This document shows positions 56,996 to 64,000 of a DNA stretch of 64,000 nt, one piece after another. The notes under the pieces are model-generated. The model did not search any database and was not told the DNA's origin. It saw only the letters and a program-made list of their open reading frames with translations. This DNA comes from Sulfurospirillum sp. 1612 (lineage in GTDB: Bacteria; Campylobacterota; Campylobacteria; Campylobacterales; Sulfurospirillaceae): contig NZ_CP140614.1 in assembly GCF_036556685.1 (NCBI RefSeq), positions 1,488,001 to 1,552,000 of the forward strand, written 5' to 3'. The stretch's first letter is position 1; each line of letters starts with the position of its first letter. The position numbers were made by a program, and so were the translations under genes.

Positions 56996-57615
56996 CAACA
57001 AAAGAGATCATGGAAATTTCACCCATCGTTCCAGTCATTGCATTGGACGATGTGCAAAATGCTGTGCCTTTGGCTTTAGCTTTACTGGAAGCTGGAATTC
57101 ACATTATGGAAGTCACACTGAGGACAGAAGATGGACTCAAAGCCATTGAAAAAATTGCCAAAATCGTCCCTCAAATGCAAGTAGGTGCCGGTACTGTTGT
57201 GAATAAAAAAGATTTCAGATATGCTATTGATGCGGGAGCATCGTTTGTCTTTTCTCCCGGAATTAACCAAGAATTGATGGATTATTCTATTAAAAAAGGG
57301 GTTACTTTTATTCCAGGTGTCGCAACCGCAAGTGACATCATGATGGCGCAAAACAATGGTTTTTATTATTGTAAACTCTTCCCAGCAACCACAGTCGGAG
57401 GGGTGAGTGCACTAAAATCATTTGCCGGTCCCTTTCCAAAGATGAAATTTTGCCCAACAGGGGGCATTAATCTTAAAAATGTCAAGGATTTTTTACAGCT
57501 TGATAATGTTCTGTGTGCCGGAGGAAGTTGGCTGGTTCCAAAATCTGCGATTCAAAACAAAGATTTCAACTTGATCACCCAACTCTCAAAAGAAGCACTA
57601 AACGCAATCACATAA
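56992..57615 (+). CDS. eda: KDPG aldolase
   Basis: A 207-residue class I aldolase that splits 2-keto-3-deoxy-6-phosphogluconate to pyruvate and glyceraldehyde-3-phosphate. Catalytic Glu is in MEVTLRTEDGL near 40. The Schiff-base Lys is in YYCKLFPA near 129, followed by the phosphate-binding CPTGGI near 158. Last of the Entner-Doudoroff genes, with no glk, pgi or sugar transporter in the window. Confidence 0.96.
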   Translation: MTTKEIMEISPIVPVIALDDVQNAVPLALALLEAGIHIMEVTLRTEDGLKAIEKIAKIVPQMQVGAGTVVNKKDFRYAIDAGASFVFSPGINQELMDYSIKKGVTFIPGVATASDIMMAQNNGFYYCKLFPATTVGGVSALKSFAGPFPKMKFCPTGGINLKNVKDFLQLDNVLCAGGSWLVPKSAIQNKDFNLITQLSKEALNAIT

Positions 57616-57635
57616 GATTTTAGATACTATTGGTT

Positions 57636-58922
57636 ATGAAATCACTCATCGCAATAGTCTGTATCTTATTAATTTTTTCTGGATGTGTTACAAAACAGCC
57701 GATATTACTTTATAATCATGATATCGGCCAACTCGCCCAAGCAGTTCGTCCGCAACACATTACCACGGAATATTTTAAGACACACTTTTATAAGCCTTGG
57801 CATGTTCAAGCAATAGCGCAACCCAGACAAAAGGCAGCTTGGGCCAATGAACATTTTAATCAAAAAGAGAAGTATTATGGAGAGAATCTTCGTCCCCTAA
57901 GCACAAAAGAGATCCACACCATCATCAACACGACACATTTTGATGCTTATAATCAAGAAGGGCAAAGTGCCATCACCATCAAAAATGAACAGATGCGAGA
58001 ACTTCCAACTCACAAACCGTTTTTTACCTCACCTAAAAAAGCAGGGGAAGGATATCCTTTTGATTATTTGCAAAATTCTAGGATTCATATCAACACCCCA
58101 CTTTTCATCTCGCACTATTCTACTGATGGAGCGTGGGCCTTTGTCAAAAGTCCTTTTTCTTTAGGGTGGATTCCTACCTCAAGCATCGTCTTACTGAATG
58201 CAAAGCAACAAAAAGACTTTGAACATGCTCCTAAAATCATCATTACCAAAGACAATACCCCACTTTATACCAAAAATCAAAGATATGTCAGAAGCGTTAA
58301 ACTCGGAGCTATTTTTCCTTATCAGGGAGAGGATACTCTTTTTTATTACTCTTATGTTTTTATCAATACATGGCAAGATTACGGCAAAAAAATCGCGGTG
58401 CGTATTCTCAAAGATGATGCTAATTTTTTTCCGATTCCATTTAATCATGAGACTGCTTTACAAATCGCTCAATCGCTCATTGGTGAAAAATACGGCTGGG
58501 GTGGTTATCTTGGAAATCGCGATTGTTCGGCCATGACAAAAGATTTCTTTGCCCCTTTTGGTATCTGGCTACCTCGAAATTCAGCAGCCCAAAAACATGC
58601 CGGGAAGTATCTTTCATTAGAAGGGTTATCTCCTAAAGAAAAAGAGGAGCGTATCATTAAAGAAGGGATTCCATTTCAAAGTCTTATCTATCTTAGAGGG
58701 CATATCATGTTGTATGTAGGTACCATCAACCATGTCGCTATGGTCTTGCACAATATTTGGGGATTAAAAACCAATATCAATGGCAAAGAGGGGCGAGATA
58801 TTATCGGTAAAACCGTCATATCGAGCCTCTACCTTGGCAAAAATCATGACAATATCAATCAGAAAACTTTATTGATTGAGCGCGTTGAGGGCATGGTCAT
58901 ACACCCTTTTATCCAACCTTAA
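57636..58922 (+). CDS. SH3-domain NlpC/P60 (C40) lipoprotein peptidase
   Basis: A cell-envelope peptidoglycan hydrolase of about 428 residues. I place the start at ATG 57636, two codons inside an earlier TTG; the first 18 residues form a lipoprotein signal ending Phe-Ser-Gly-Cys. An N-terminal stabilising domain (about 25-110) and two bacterial SH3 domains (about 115-265) precede the NlpC/P60 domain (about 275-428). The catalytic Cys is in NRDCSAMTKDFF near 293 and a His in HIMLYVG near 360. It likely cuts stem peptides. It follows eda by 20 bases and its end overlaps the converging modB-like gene by four bases. Confidence 0.88.
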   Translation: MKSLIAIVCILLIFSGCVTKQPILLYNHDIGQLAQAVRPQHITTEYFKTHFYKPWHVQAIAQPRQKAAWANEHFNQKEKYYGENLRPLSTKEIHTIINTTHFDAYNQEGQSAITIKNEQMRELPTHKPFFTSPKKAGEGYPFDYLQNSRIHINTPLFISHYSTDGAWAFVKSPFSLGWIPTSSIVLLNAKQQKDFEHAPKIIITKDNTPLYTKNQRYVRSVKLGAIFPYQGEDTLFYYSYVFINTWQDYGKKIAVRILKDDANFFPIPFNHETALQIAQSLIGEKYGWGGYLGNRDCSAMTKDFFAPFGIWLPRNSAAQKHAGKYLSLEGLSPKEKEERIIKEGIPFQSLIYLRGHIMLYVGTINHVAMVLHNIWGLKTNINGKEGRDIIGKTVISSLYLGKNHDNINQKTLLIERVEGMVIHPFIQP

Positions 58923-59599
58923 ATCAATGCTTTGGAATGTTTTTGCAACCAATTTAATGAGATAAAAAAGACTAAAGAGATACCAATGAGTACCATGGAG
59001 AGTATCAAGGCTAAATGATACTCTCCATCAAATACCGCATTATAAATTGCCAAAGAAATGGTATCTGTTTTCCCAATAATATTACCACCCAACATTAAAG
59101 TAATCCCCACTTCACCTAATGCTCTTGCACATGCAATCAGCAGTGCGGCGAAGAAACTTTTCTTGATAGTGGGGAGGATGATTAAAATCAAGGTCAGCAG
59201 AGCACTTTTACCACAAATATAAGCAGCCTCCTTAATCTCTTTTGGAAATTGTTCTATGGCACTTTGCAATGGCTTTACCATCAATGGCAAACCTGAGACA
59301 AAACCCGCTACGACCAAAGCAGGGAAACTGAAGATAAAATGAATATCAAAAGAAGCTAGCACGTGCCCCAACCAGCCCTCTCGTCCTAAAAGCAACAACA
59401 ATAAAAACCCTATCGCAATAGGAGGAAAAATCAACGGCAGTGTCACTATCATATCCAACAACCATCGAAATTTTAAATTTCTATTTGAGAGTATATAGGC
59501 AAGAGGGACACCAATACAGACAAATAATATGGCACTAACTCCCACCGTTTTGGCACTTAAGAATAAAGGATGCCACACTTGCGACGAAAGAATCATCAA
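58919..59599 (-). CDS. second ModB-like ABC permease
   Basis: A 226-residue permease with five or six membrane segments and the EAA loop (EAAYICGKSALLTL near 140). It resembles ModB but differs clearly from the first modB in this operon. Its start overlaps the second binding-protein gene by four bases. No second ATPase follows, so the pair probably uses the upstream ModC. Possible substrates are molybdate, tungstate or another oxyanion. Confidence 0.85.
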   Translation of the reverse strand: MMILSSQVWHPLFLSAKTVGVSAILFVCIGVPLAYILSNRNLKFRWLLDMIVTLPLIFPPIAIGFLLLLLLGREGWLGHVLASFDIHFIFSFPALVVAGFVSGLPLMVKPLQSAIEQFPKEIKEAAYICGKSALLTLILIILPTIKKSFFAALLIACARALGEVGITLMLGGNIIGKTDTISLAIYNAVFDGEYHLALILSMVLIGISLVFFISLNWLQKHSKALI

Positions 59600-60303
59600 A
59601 GACCGTATTTTCTAAAAACTGCTTTGGATTCAGGTGTTTGCAAATAGCTCAGAAAATCACGGCACGCTTTAGATTTGCGCCCTTTTAAAACACCCGCTAC
59701 AATCTCTATCTTTGTATAATCTTTCTGATTGACGATAATGTACCCACCTATTTTATGCTGAAATGCTAGCGCTGCTGTGAGATTGACAATCCCAACATCC
59801 ACTTCACTTCTTGCGACATAACTCATCACTTGTGGTACGGTAGCGACAACAAAAAGCTTCTCTTTTATAGATTTATATTGTTGCGTGTGGTCTAAAAACT
59901 CTTGCCCTGCAATACCATAAATCGCTTTTTTCGGTTGTGGCATGGCAATTTTTTTGATATGTGAGTTGGCCAAATGATAGGGGTTTTTAAGTGTGACTTG
60001 TTTGGAGTACGCTAAGACCACTTTCCCTACTCCCACCAAAAGATACTCTTGAAATTTGAGCCGACTCTTTTTTTCTAAAAATTTTTTATCACCAATCAAG
60101 AGTGCAATATCACTTTCTCTAGCCTGATTGGAAATCTGTCCCATATTACCAAAAATTGCATCAACACGATGGCCTGCACGTTTATAATTATTGATGATTT
60201 CCATCATTGGTTTTTTATAGCCTGCTCCTGCTGCTATCATGAGATCTTGTGCTAATAATGCACTCCATCCCAAGATAAGTATGAGAATTATTTGTTTATA
60301 CAT
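59596..60303 (-). CDS. second ModA-like binding protein
   Basis: A 235-residue periplasmic protein with signal peptide (MYKQIILILILGWSALLAQ). The ModA/Fbp-type fold is suggested by an N-terminal AAGAGYKKPM segment near 24, a VVATVPQVMSYVARSEVDVGIVN stretch near 155-175, and C-terminal ALAFQHKIGGYIIV. It lacks the clear ligand Ser/Tyr pattern of classical ModA, so another oxyanion is possible. It lies 18 bases after modC. Confidence 0.82.
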   Translation of the reverse strand: MYKQIILILILGWSALLAQDLMIAAGAGYKKPMMEIINNYKRAGHRVDAIFGNMGQISNQARESDIALLIGDKKFLEKKSRLKFQEYLLVGVGKVVLAYSKQVTLKNPYHLANSHIKKIAMPQPKKAIYGIAGQEFLDHTQQYKSIKEKLFVVATVPQVMSYVARSEVDVGIVNLTAALAFQHKIGGYIIVNQKDYTKIEIVAGVLKGRKSKACRDFLSYLQTPESKAVFRKYGL

Positions 60304-60321
60304 ACTGCCCCTTTTTTATTT

Positions 60322-61170
60322 TTAACTCAATGTTGGCATAAACGCTTTGGTACTCACGCGCACGATTTGCCCACGTTTTAGATTTTGCGCCTCAAGTGAG
60401 CTGATGACAATCTCAACAATCTGCTGACCAATAGCGATAATCGCCACATAAATCACATCAACTTTTTGGATATCCAAAATCTCCCCTTCAAAAGAGAATT
60501 TTTGACTCCCGCTGGTCTTTAATAAAACATCTTTAGGAGAGCCATCATCGGTAATCTTTCCCTGATTGAGCACAATAACGCGCTTGGCAAGTCGGTAGAT
60601 TTCACTCGGGTCATGACTCACCATAATCGTCGTGGTATGAAACTCCTTGTGTAACATCAAAATCTCATTTTGCAACTTTTCGCGCATCTGCACATCAAGC
60701 GCAGAGAGAGGCTCATCAAGCAAGAGCAGTTTGGGCCGATTCATGAGTGCACGACACAAACTCACGCGCTGTTTTTGCCCTCCACTTAAAAAGGCAGGAA
60801 AACGCTCTTGCAATTCACTAAGTTCGGTGATTTCAAGTAACTTTTCTGCCAATTTTTCATCATTGTTGACAAACAGTAAATTCTCCTTCACACTCATATT
60901 AGGAAAGAGTGCAAAATCTTGAAATACAAAACCAATCTCTCGCTTTTGAGGCGGTAAAAACGTCTTTTGATTTTGCCAAACATGACCACCAATATCAATG
61001 AGACTCTGCGATTTTTCCAAGCCTGCCAAAATACGCAAAAAGGTAGTCTTACCGCTACCGCTTTTACCGCTTAGCGCTACAAAATCACCCTCTTGAATCT
61101 GAAGATTGACCAAAAGCTCCATCGCACCACTGCTTCCAAAAAGTTCCTTTTTGATCTCTAAATGTATCAT
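60322..61170 (-). CDS. modC: molybdate ABC transporter ATPase
   Basis: An ATPase of about 282 residues. I place the start at ATG 61170 (MIHLEIKKELFG), one base past the modB stop; an upstream in-frame ATG at 61224 would add 18 residues within modB. Walker A is GKSGSGKTT near 40, the signature is LSGGQKQR near 126, and Walker B is LLLLDEPLSALD near 146. A C-terminal TOBE domain (about 220-280) binds molybdate. It energises the molybdate permease and, by location, possibly the second permease too. Confidence 0.92.
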   Translation of the reverse strand: MIHLEIKKELFGSSGAMELLVNLQIQEGDFVALSGKSGSGKTTFLRILAGLEKSQSLIDIGGHVWQNQKTFLPPQKREIGFVFQDFALFPNMSVKENLLFVNNDEKLAEKLLEITELSELQERFPAFLSGGQKQRVSLCRALMNRPKLLLLDEPLSALDVQMREKLQNEILMLHKEFHTTTIMVSHDPSEIYRLAKRVIVLNQGKITDDGSPKDVLLKTSGSQKFSFEGEILDIQKVDVIYVAIIAIGQQIVEIVISSLEAQNLKRGQIVRVSTKAFMPTLS

Positions 61171-61171
61171 T

Positions 61172-61867
61172 TTAAAGCCTATTAAATTTTGTATTTTGTT
61201 TGCCATTGAAGATATAAACTCCAAGCAAGACCAAAAAGCTAATCGTTATCATGATGGCACTGTAAACATGAGCAGATTTATAATCCATAATCTCCACCAT
61301 CTCGTAAATAGCGACAGAGGCGACTTTTGTCTCATTGGGGATGGAACCTCCCACCATCAAAACCACACCAAACTCACCCACGGTATGCGCAAAGGTCACA
61401 ATCAAGGCAGTCAAGAGTGAGGGTTTGATATTGGGCAATGCGACGCGCAAAAGGGTTACCAACTTATTTTTACCACTGATATAAGAGGCTTCAAGCATAT
61501 TTTTATTGATACTCTCAAATCCACTCTGTAGTGGTTGTACCATAAATGGCAGAGAATAGATACAACTAGCAATCACCAATCCGGTAAAATTAAAAACCAA
61601 TTTTATACCAAAATACTCATCAAAAAATGCACCAATTGGCGAGTTTTGTGAGAGGGCATACAAGATATAAAATCCCAACACCGAAGGCGGCAACACAATC
61701 GGAAGTGCCGTGATGGCTTCTAATACTGGTTTTATTTTTGATTTACTTTGTGAGAGATACCAAGAGAGTGGCAAACTCACAAGAAACAGTATCAAGGTCA
61801 CTACACTTGCGAGTTTAAAGGAGAGAATAAAGGGATCAAAATCGATGGTTTTAAATAGTTCAAACAT
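61172..61867 (-). CDS. modB: molybdate ABC transporter permease
   Basis: A 231-residue permease with six membrane segments and the EAA loop (EASYISGKNKLVTLLRV near 140). Typical ModB, forming a dimer that binds two ModC. It starts one base after the mop-like gene. Confidence 0.92.
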   Translation of the reverse strand: MFELFKTIDFDPFILSFKLASVVTLILFLVSLPLSWYLSQSKSKIKPVLEAITALPIVLPPSVLGFYILYALSQNSPIGAFFDEYFGIKLVFNFTGLVIASCIYSLPFMVQPLQSGFESINKNMLEASYISGKNKLVTLLRVALPNIKPSLLTALIVTFAHTVGEFGVVLMVGGSIPNETKVASVAIYEMVEIMDYKSAHVYSAIMITISFLVLLGVYIFNGKQNTKFNRL

Positions 61868-62263
61868 TTATAACACCCTCTTAATATACAAATCACTCGC
61901 TTTGAAAAAAAGATTGACCGAATCGCCGACATTCAAATCCATCCTTTGCGAACTCTTACGTGAGACAATACTTTCAAAAATGGCATCAGACGTGGCTAAT
62001 TTAACACTACTGAGCAAGATACCATTATCAATCTCAATGATTTTTGCAGAGAGTTGATTGCTAAAACTGATATCGCCATAAAATTCTTTTCCTATTGCAA
62101 CATGGGTCGGCTTGACACTGAGTTCCACCTCACTGCCTAGTTTCACCCCTTCTGCCAATTCTAGACCAAGCATCACCAAGGTTTGATCGCCAAAAGCGAA
62201 CGTTACGATATTGAGGTTCTCATGATTTTCAATCTTGATGACCTCCGCTTTGAGTGGATTCAC
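61868..62263 (-). CDS. TOBE-domain molybdate-binding protein (Mop-like)
   Basis: A 131-residue protein made of two TOBE-like halves (about 1-60 and 65-131), including SNQLSAKIIEIDNGILLSSV. Such proteins bind molybdate in the cytoplasm and buffer it. The usual Mop is about 70 residues, so this is a di-Mop form. It overlaps modA by four bases. Confidence 0.8.
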   Translation of the reverse strand: MNPLKAEVIKIENHENLNIVTFAFGDQTLVMLGLELAEGVKLGSEVELSVKPTHVAIGKEFYGDISFSNQLSAKIIEIDNGILLSSVKLATSDAIFESIVSRKSSQRMDLNVGDSVNLFFKASDLYIKRVL

Positions 62264-63009
62264 GGAACGATGTATCCAAAATCATTGAAGATTTTTTTGG
62301 CTCTTTTGCTTAAAATAAAGCTATAAAATGCCGCCACTTCTTGATTTTTTTCACCTTTTTTCAAAATCACGATGCCTTGATTGATAGGGGTATAAAGTTT
62401 TGGACTCACATCACTCCAATTGATTCCTTTTTTATATTGAGCCATTTTAGGACTAAACAACGAGGATTTTGCGATAAAACCAACATCAGCCGCACTCAGC
62501 GCATAAGTGACCGTTTGAGAGATGGACTCTGCATAAACCAGTTTATCTTTGACTTTATCATAGACACCACCATTTTTCATCGCTTGTATGGCAGCTTTGC
62601 CATAAGGGGCTGTTTTTGGATTGGCCACCGCAATTTTGGAAATATTTTTTCCCTCAACTAAGGTGATACCTTGATTGAAATCTTGTTTTTTAACACTCAA
62701 ATAGGCCAGTGAGCCTTGCGCATAGATAAGAGGCCTCGTGATGGCATCGCCACTTTTATAAAGAGCTTCAGGGTATTTCATATTCGCGGCCATAAAGAGT
62801 CCATAGGGAGCACCATTTTTGATTTGTGCGGTTAATTTACCACTACTACTGAGTGTGACATGAACATTAATATCGGGATAGAGTTTGTGAAATTCGCTTT
62901 TGAGTGTATCCATCGCATAACTCACATTGGCCGCCACGGCAATATTAATCGTGCCAGCAAAGAGTGAGGCACTCATCAACACACTCGCTATTACCATTTT
63001 TTTAAACAT
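62260..63009 (-). CDS. modA: molybdate-binding periplasmic protein
   Basis: A 249-residue protein with signal peptide (ASLFAGTINIAVA) and a ModA fold. Visible ligand-region residues are VTLSSSGKLTAQIKNGAPYG near 56-75 and the C-terminal INQGIVILKKG near 205. It delivers molybdate to ModB. Second gene of the modE operon. Confidence 0.92.
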   Translation of the reverse strand: MFKKMVIASVLMSASLFAGTINIAVAANVSYAMDTLKSEFHKLYPDINVHVTLSSSGKLTAQIKNGAPYGLFMAANMKYPEALYKSGDAITRPLIYAQGSLAYLSVKKQDFNQGITLVEGKNISKIAVANPKTAPYGKAAIQAMKNGGVYDKVKDKLVYAESISQTVTYALSAADVGFIAKSSLFSPKMAQYKKGINWSDVSPKLYTPINQGIVILKKGEKNQEVAAFYSFILSKRAKKIFNDFGYIVP

Positions 63010-63018
63010 TTTTTCTCC

Positions 63019-63798
63019 TTATTTTCCTATCATAATTTCACTTGATTTGATTAGAGCTACAACCTGTGAGCCCACCTTTAATCCCAATCTTTTAACCGAA
63101 CCAGTCGTAATCACCGAAGTGATACTATCGCCACCGACATCAATCACTACTTCACTGTTGGTATTGTTTTGTGTGATTTGTGTGATGATACCACTAATAC
63201 GATTTCTCGCACTGATAGTGATATTTTCATCTGTTGAGAGCATGATGCTTGAAGATTTAAAAATCGCTACGACTTCATCACCCTCTTGTACCATGAGAGA
63301 TTCGATGCCTGAGTTGGTAATATTGGCAAAGAGTTCATGACCACTTTTGGGCACCACGATCACATTGGCATTGACATCTCCGGTGACGATTTTATCCACA
63401 ACGCCTCTGATCTGATTTCGTGCACTAATTTGCATGGAGATCCTTTTTATAGTTTTTATATCTTTGGTATCAAAATCTGCTAAGGTCGATAAATAAGAGA
63501 GAAACTTTTCTTCTTCTCGTTTTAAGATTTCGTAATTTTTTAGGAGTGTTTTACCATAATCTGTCAGTCGTGTCCCCCCACCTCCAGCGCCACCGGTCTC
63601 TTTTTCCACGATGGGCGATGGCGAGAGATTGTTCATCGTATCGATGGCTTCCCAAGCCGATTTATAGCTCATCGGAACCTTTTTAGAGGCTTTGAGCATG
63701 GAGCCCTCTTGATCGATTGCTTTGAGCAATTTGATTCTTTTTTCGATTAATAGCGGTTGGTTGTCTTCGCTGAGTGTCAATGTAGATGTGAATTGCAT
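63019..63798 (-). CDS. modE: molybdate-responsive regulator ModE
   Basis: A full-length 259-residue ModE. A winged helix (about 20-95) shows SMLKASKKVPMSYKSAWEAID and the Gly-rich GGAGGGGTRLTDYG wing, and two TOBE domains (about 120-187 and 190-259) bind molybdate. It represses Mo uptake when molybdate is plentiful. It is first in the operon and is preceded by two ModE-like half-sites, so autoregulation is likely. Confidence 0.95.
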   Translation of the reverse strand: MQFTSTLTLSEDNQPLLIEKRIKLLKAIDQEGSMLKASKKVPMSYKSAWEAIDTMNNLSPSPIVEKETGGAGGGGTRLTDYGKTLLKNYEILKREEEKFLSYLSTLADFDTKDIKTIKRISMQISARNQIRGVVDKIVTGDVNANVIVVPKSGHELFANITNSGIESLMVQEGDEVVAIFKSSSIMLSTDENITISARNRISGIITQITQNNTNSEVVIDVGGDSITSVITTGSVKRLGLKVGSQVVALIKSSEIMIGK

Positions 63799-63810
63799 TG
63801 TTTACCTTAG

Positions 63811-63848
63811 TATATAACGAAATATTCTAGGAATCTTATCGTTATATA
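63811..63848. promoter_or_regulatory. ModE-like half-site pair upstream of modE
   Basis: TATATAACGA (63811-63820) and TCGTTATATA (63839-63848) match the known ModE half-site (consensus ATCGnTATATA-N6-TATATAnCGAT) but face the opposite way, 18 bases apart. The right half is ATCGTTATATA (63838-63848), an exact consensus half. It overlaps the promoter region of modE, about 12-50 bases before the ATG. Confidence 0.65.
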
Positions 63849-63899
63849 CCTTAAGCTACAATGAAATTTGAAAGTATATTAGTGCTTACTATTTAGTCA

Positions 63900-64000
63900 T
63901 TAAATGGAATCTTCTTGAGCATTTTTGATATCATCTAAAAACTTATCAACCGTTCGGTAACCATACGCTTCCCATTCGGTCTCTTGAGTGCTAGGGTCAA
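63900..64000 (-). CDS. 3' end of an unidentified gene, cut by window edge
   Basis: The minus strand has an open frame from the right edge to a TAA at 63900-63902, giving the last 32-33 residues (ending ...LDDIKNAQEDSI). The tail is acidic and helical. No family can be assigned from so little. It reads toward modE, so it lies upstream on the same strand; a molybdoenzyme or accessory protein is possible but unsupported. Confidence 0.45.
   Translation of the reverse strand, partial: DPSTQETEWEAYGYRTVDKFLDDIKNAQEDSI

Noticed and set aside
58919-60303. Assignment of the second ModA/ModB pair to tungstate (TupA/TupB)
   Set aside because: No TupA-type ligand motif could be recognised, so the substrate is left open.

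Overview
The window looks like chromosomal DNA of a free-living Campylobacterota (epsilonproteobacterium), probably a sulfur-metabolising relative of Sulfurimonas or Sulfurospirillum. The genus cannot be fixed from sequence reading alone. Reasons: low GC with TTG and ATG starts; TATAAT boxes without clear -35 elements; a FlgS-type kinase; the pheS-pheT-aroA-ispH-rpsA-serA gene string; a sulfide:quinone reductase-like flavoprotein; oxaloacetate-decarboxylase-type genes next to pckA; and many four-base ATGA overlaps.

Layout. 1-2.6 kb is the right border of an integrated element: a BRCT-domain gene running off the left edge, an unknown gene, a tyrosine recombinase, and the 3' half of a tRNA-Met gene as the attachment-site remnant. 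2.7-9.6 kb is a plus-strand string: trkA-trkH, a stand-alone DUF234 gene, flgS, and a DUF1538 / PII-like / CBS cassette. 9.6-16.4 kb (minus) holds dnaE, a BaiN-type flavoprotein, an S1-domain protein, a DJ-1 family protein and efp. 16.4-17.2 kb is AT-rich, with two small genes and palindromes. 17.2-24.5 kb (minus) holds an SQR-like gene, a 49-codon gene, and a tolC/membrane-fusion/RND efflux operon whose RND pump is encoded as two half-length overlapping genes. 24.6-34.0 kb is the serA-rpsA-ispH-aroA-pheTS block, followed by a HIT gene and argH.

36-50 kb is a carbon-metabolism region: pckA, oadB-oadA-oadG, a fused flavin/Fe-S D-lactate/glycolate dehydrogenase, a TakP-like TRAP transporter (dctPQM), and a two-component system whose sensor has an ABC-type solute-binding input domain. 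Together these could take up a 2-hydroxy or 2-oxo acid such as lactate or pyruvate, oxidise it to pyruvate, and feed C3/C4 interconversion and gluconeogenesis. A direct repeat with 11-bp periodicity upstream of dctP is a candidate site for the adjacent response regulator. 50-52.8 kb holds a small lipoprotein, an unknown small gene, an SNF-family Na+ symporter and a cold-shock protein.

53-57.6 kb is a compact Entner-Doudoroff operon (zwf-pgl-edd-eda), followed by an NlpC/P60 lipoprotein. 58.9-63.8 kb is a seven-gene minus-strand molybdate operon (modE-modA-mop-modB-modC plus a second ModA-like/ModB-like pair with no second ATPase). A pair of ModE-like half-sites precedes modE. The final 101 bases carry the 3' end of an unidentified minus-strand gene.

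The least described features are the DUF1538/PII/CBS cassette, the split RND pump, the ATPase-sharing duplicated molybdate pair, the TRAP/lactate regulon and several unannotated small genes. No CRISPR array, rRNA, intact tRNA or insertion sequence was seen.
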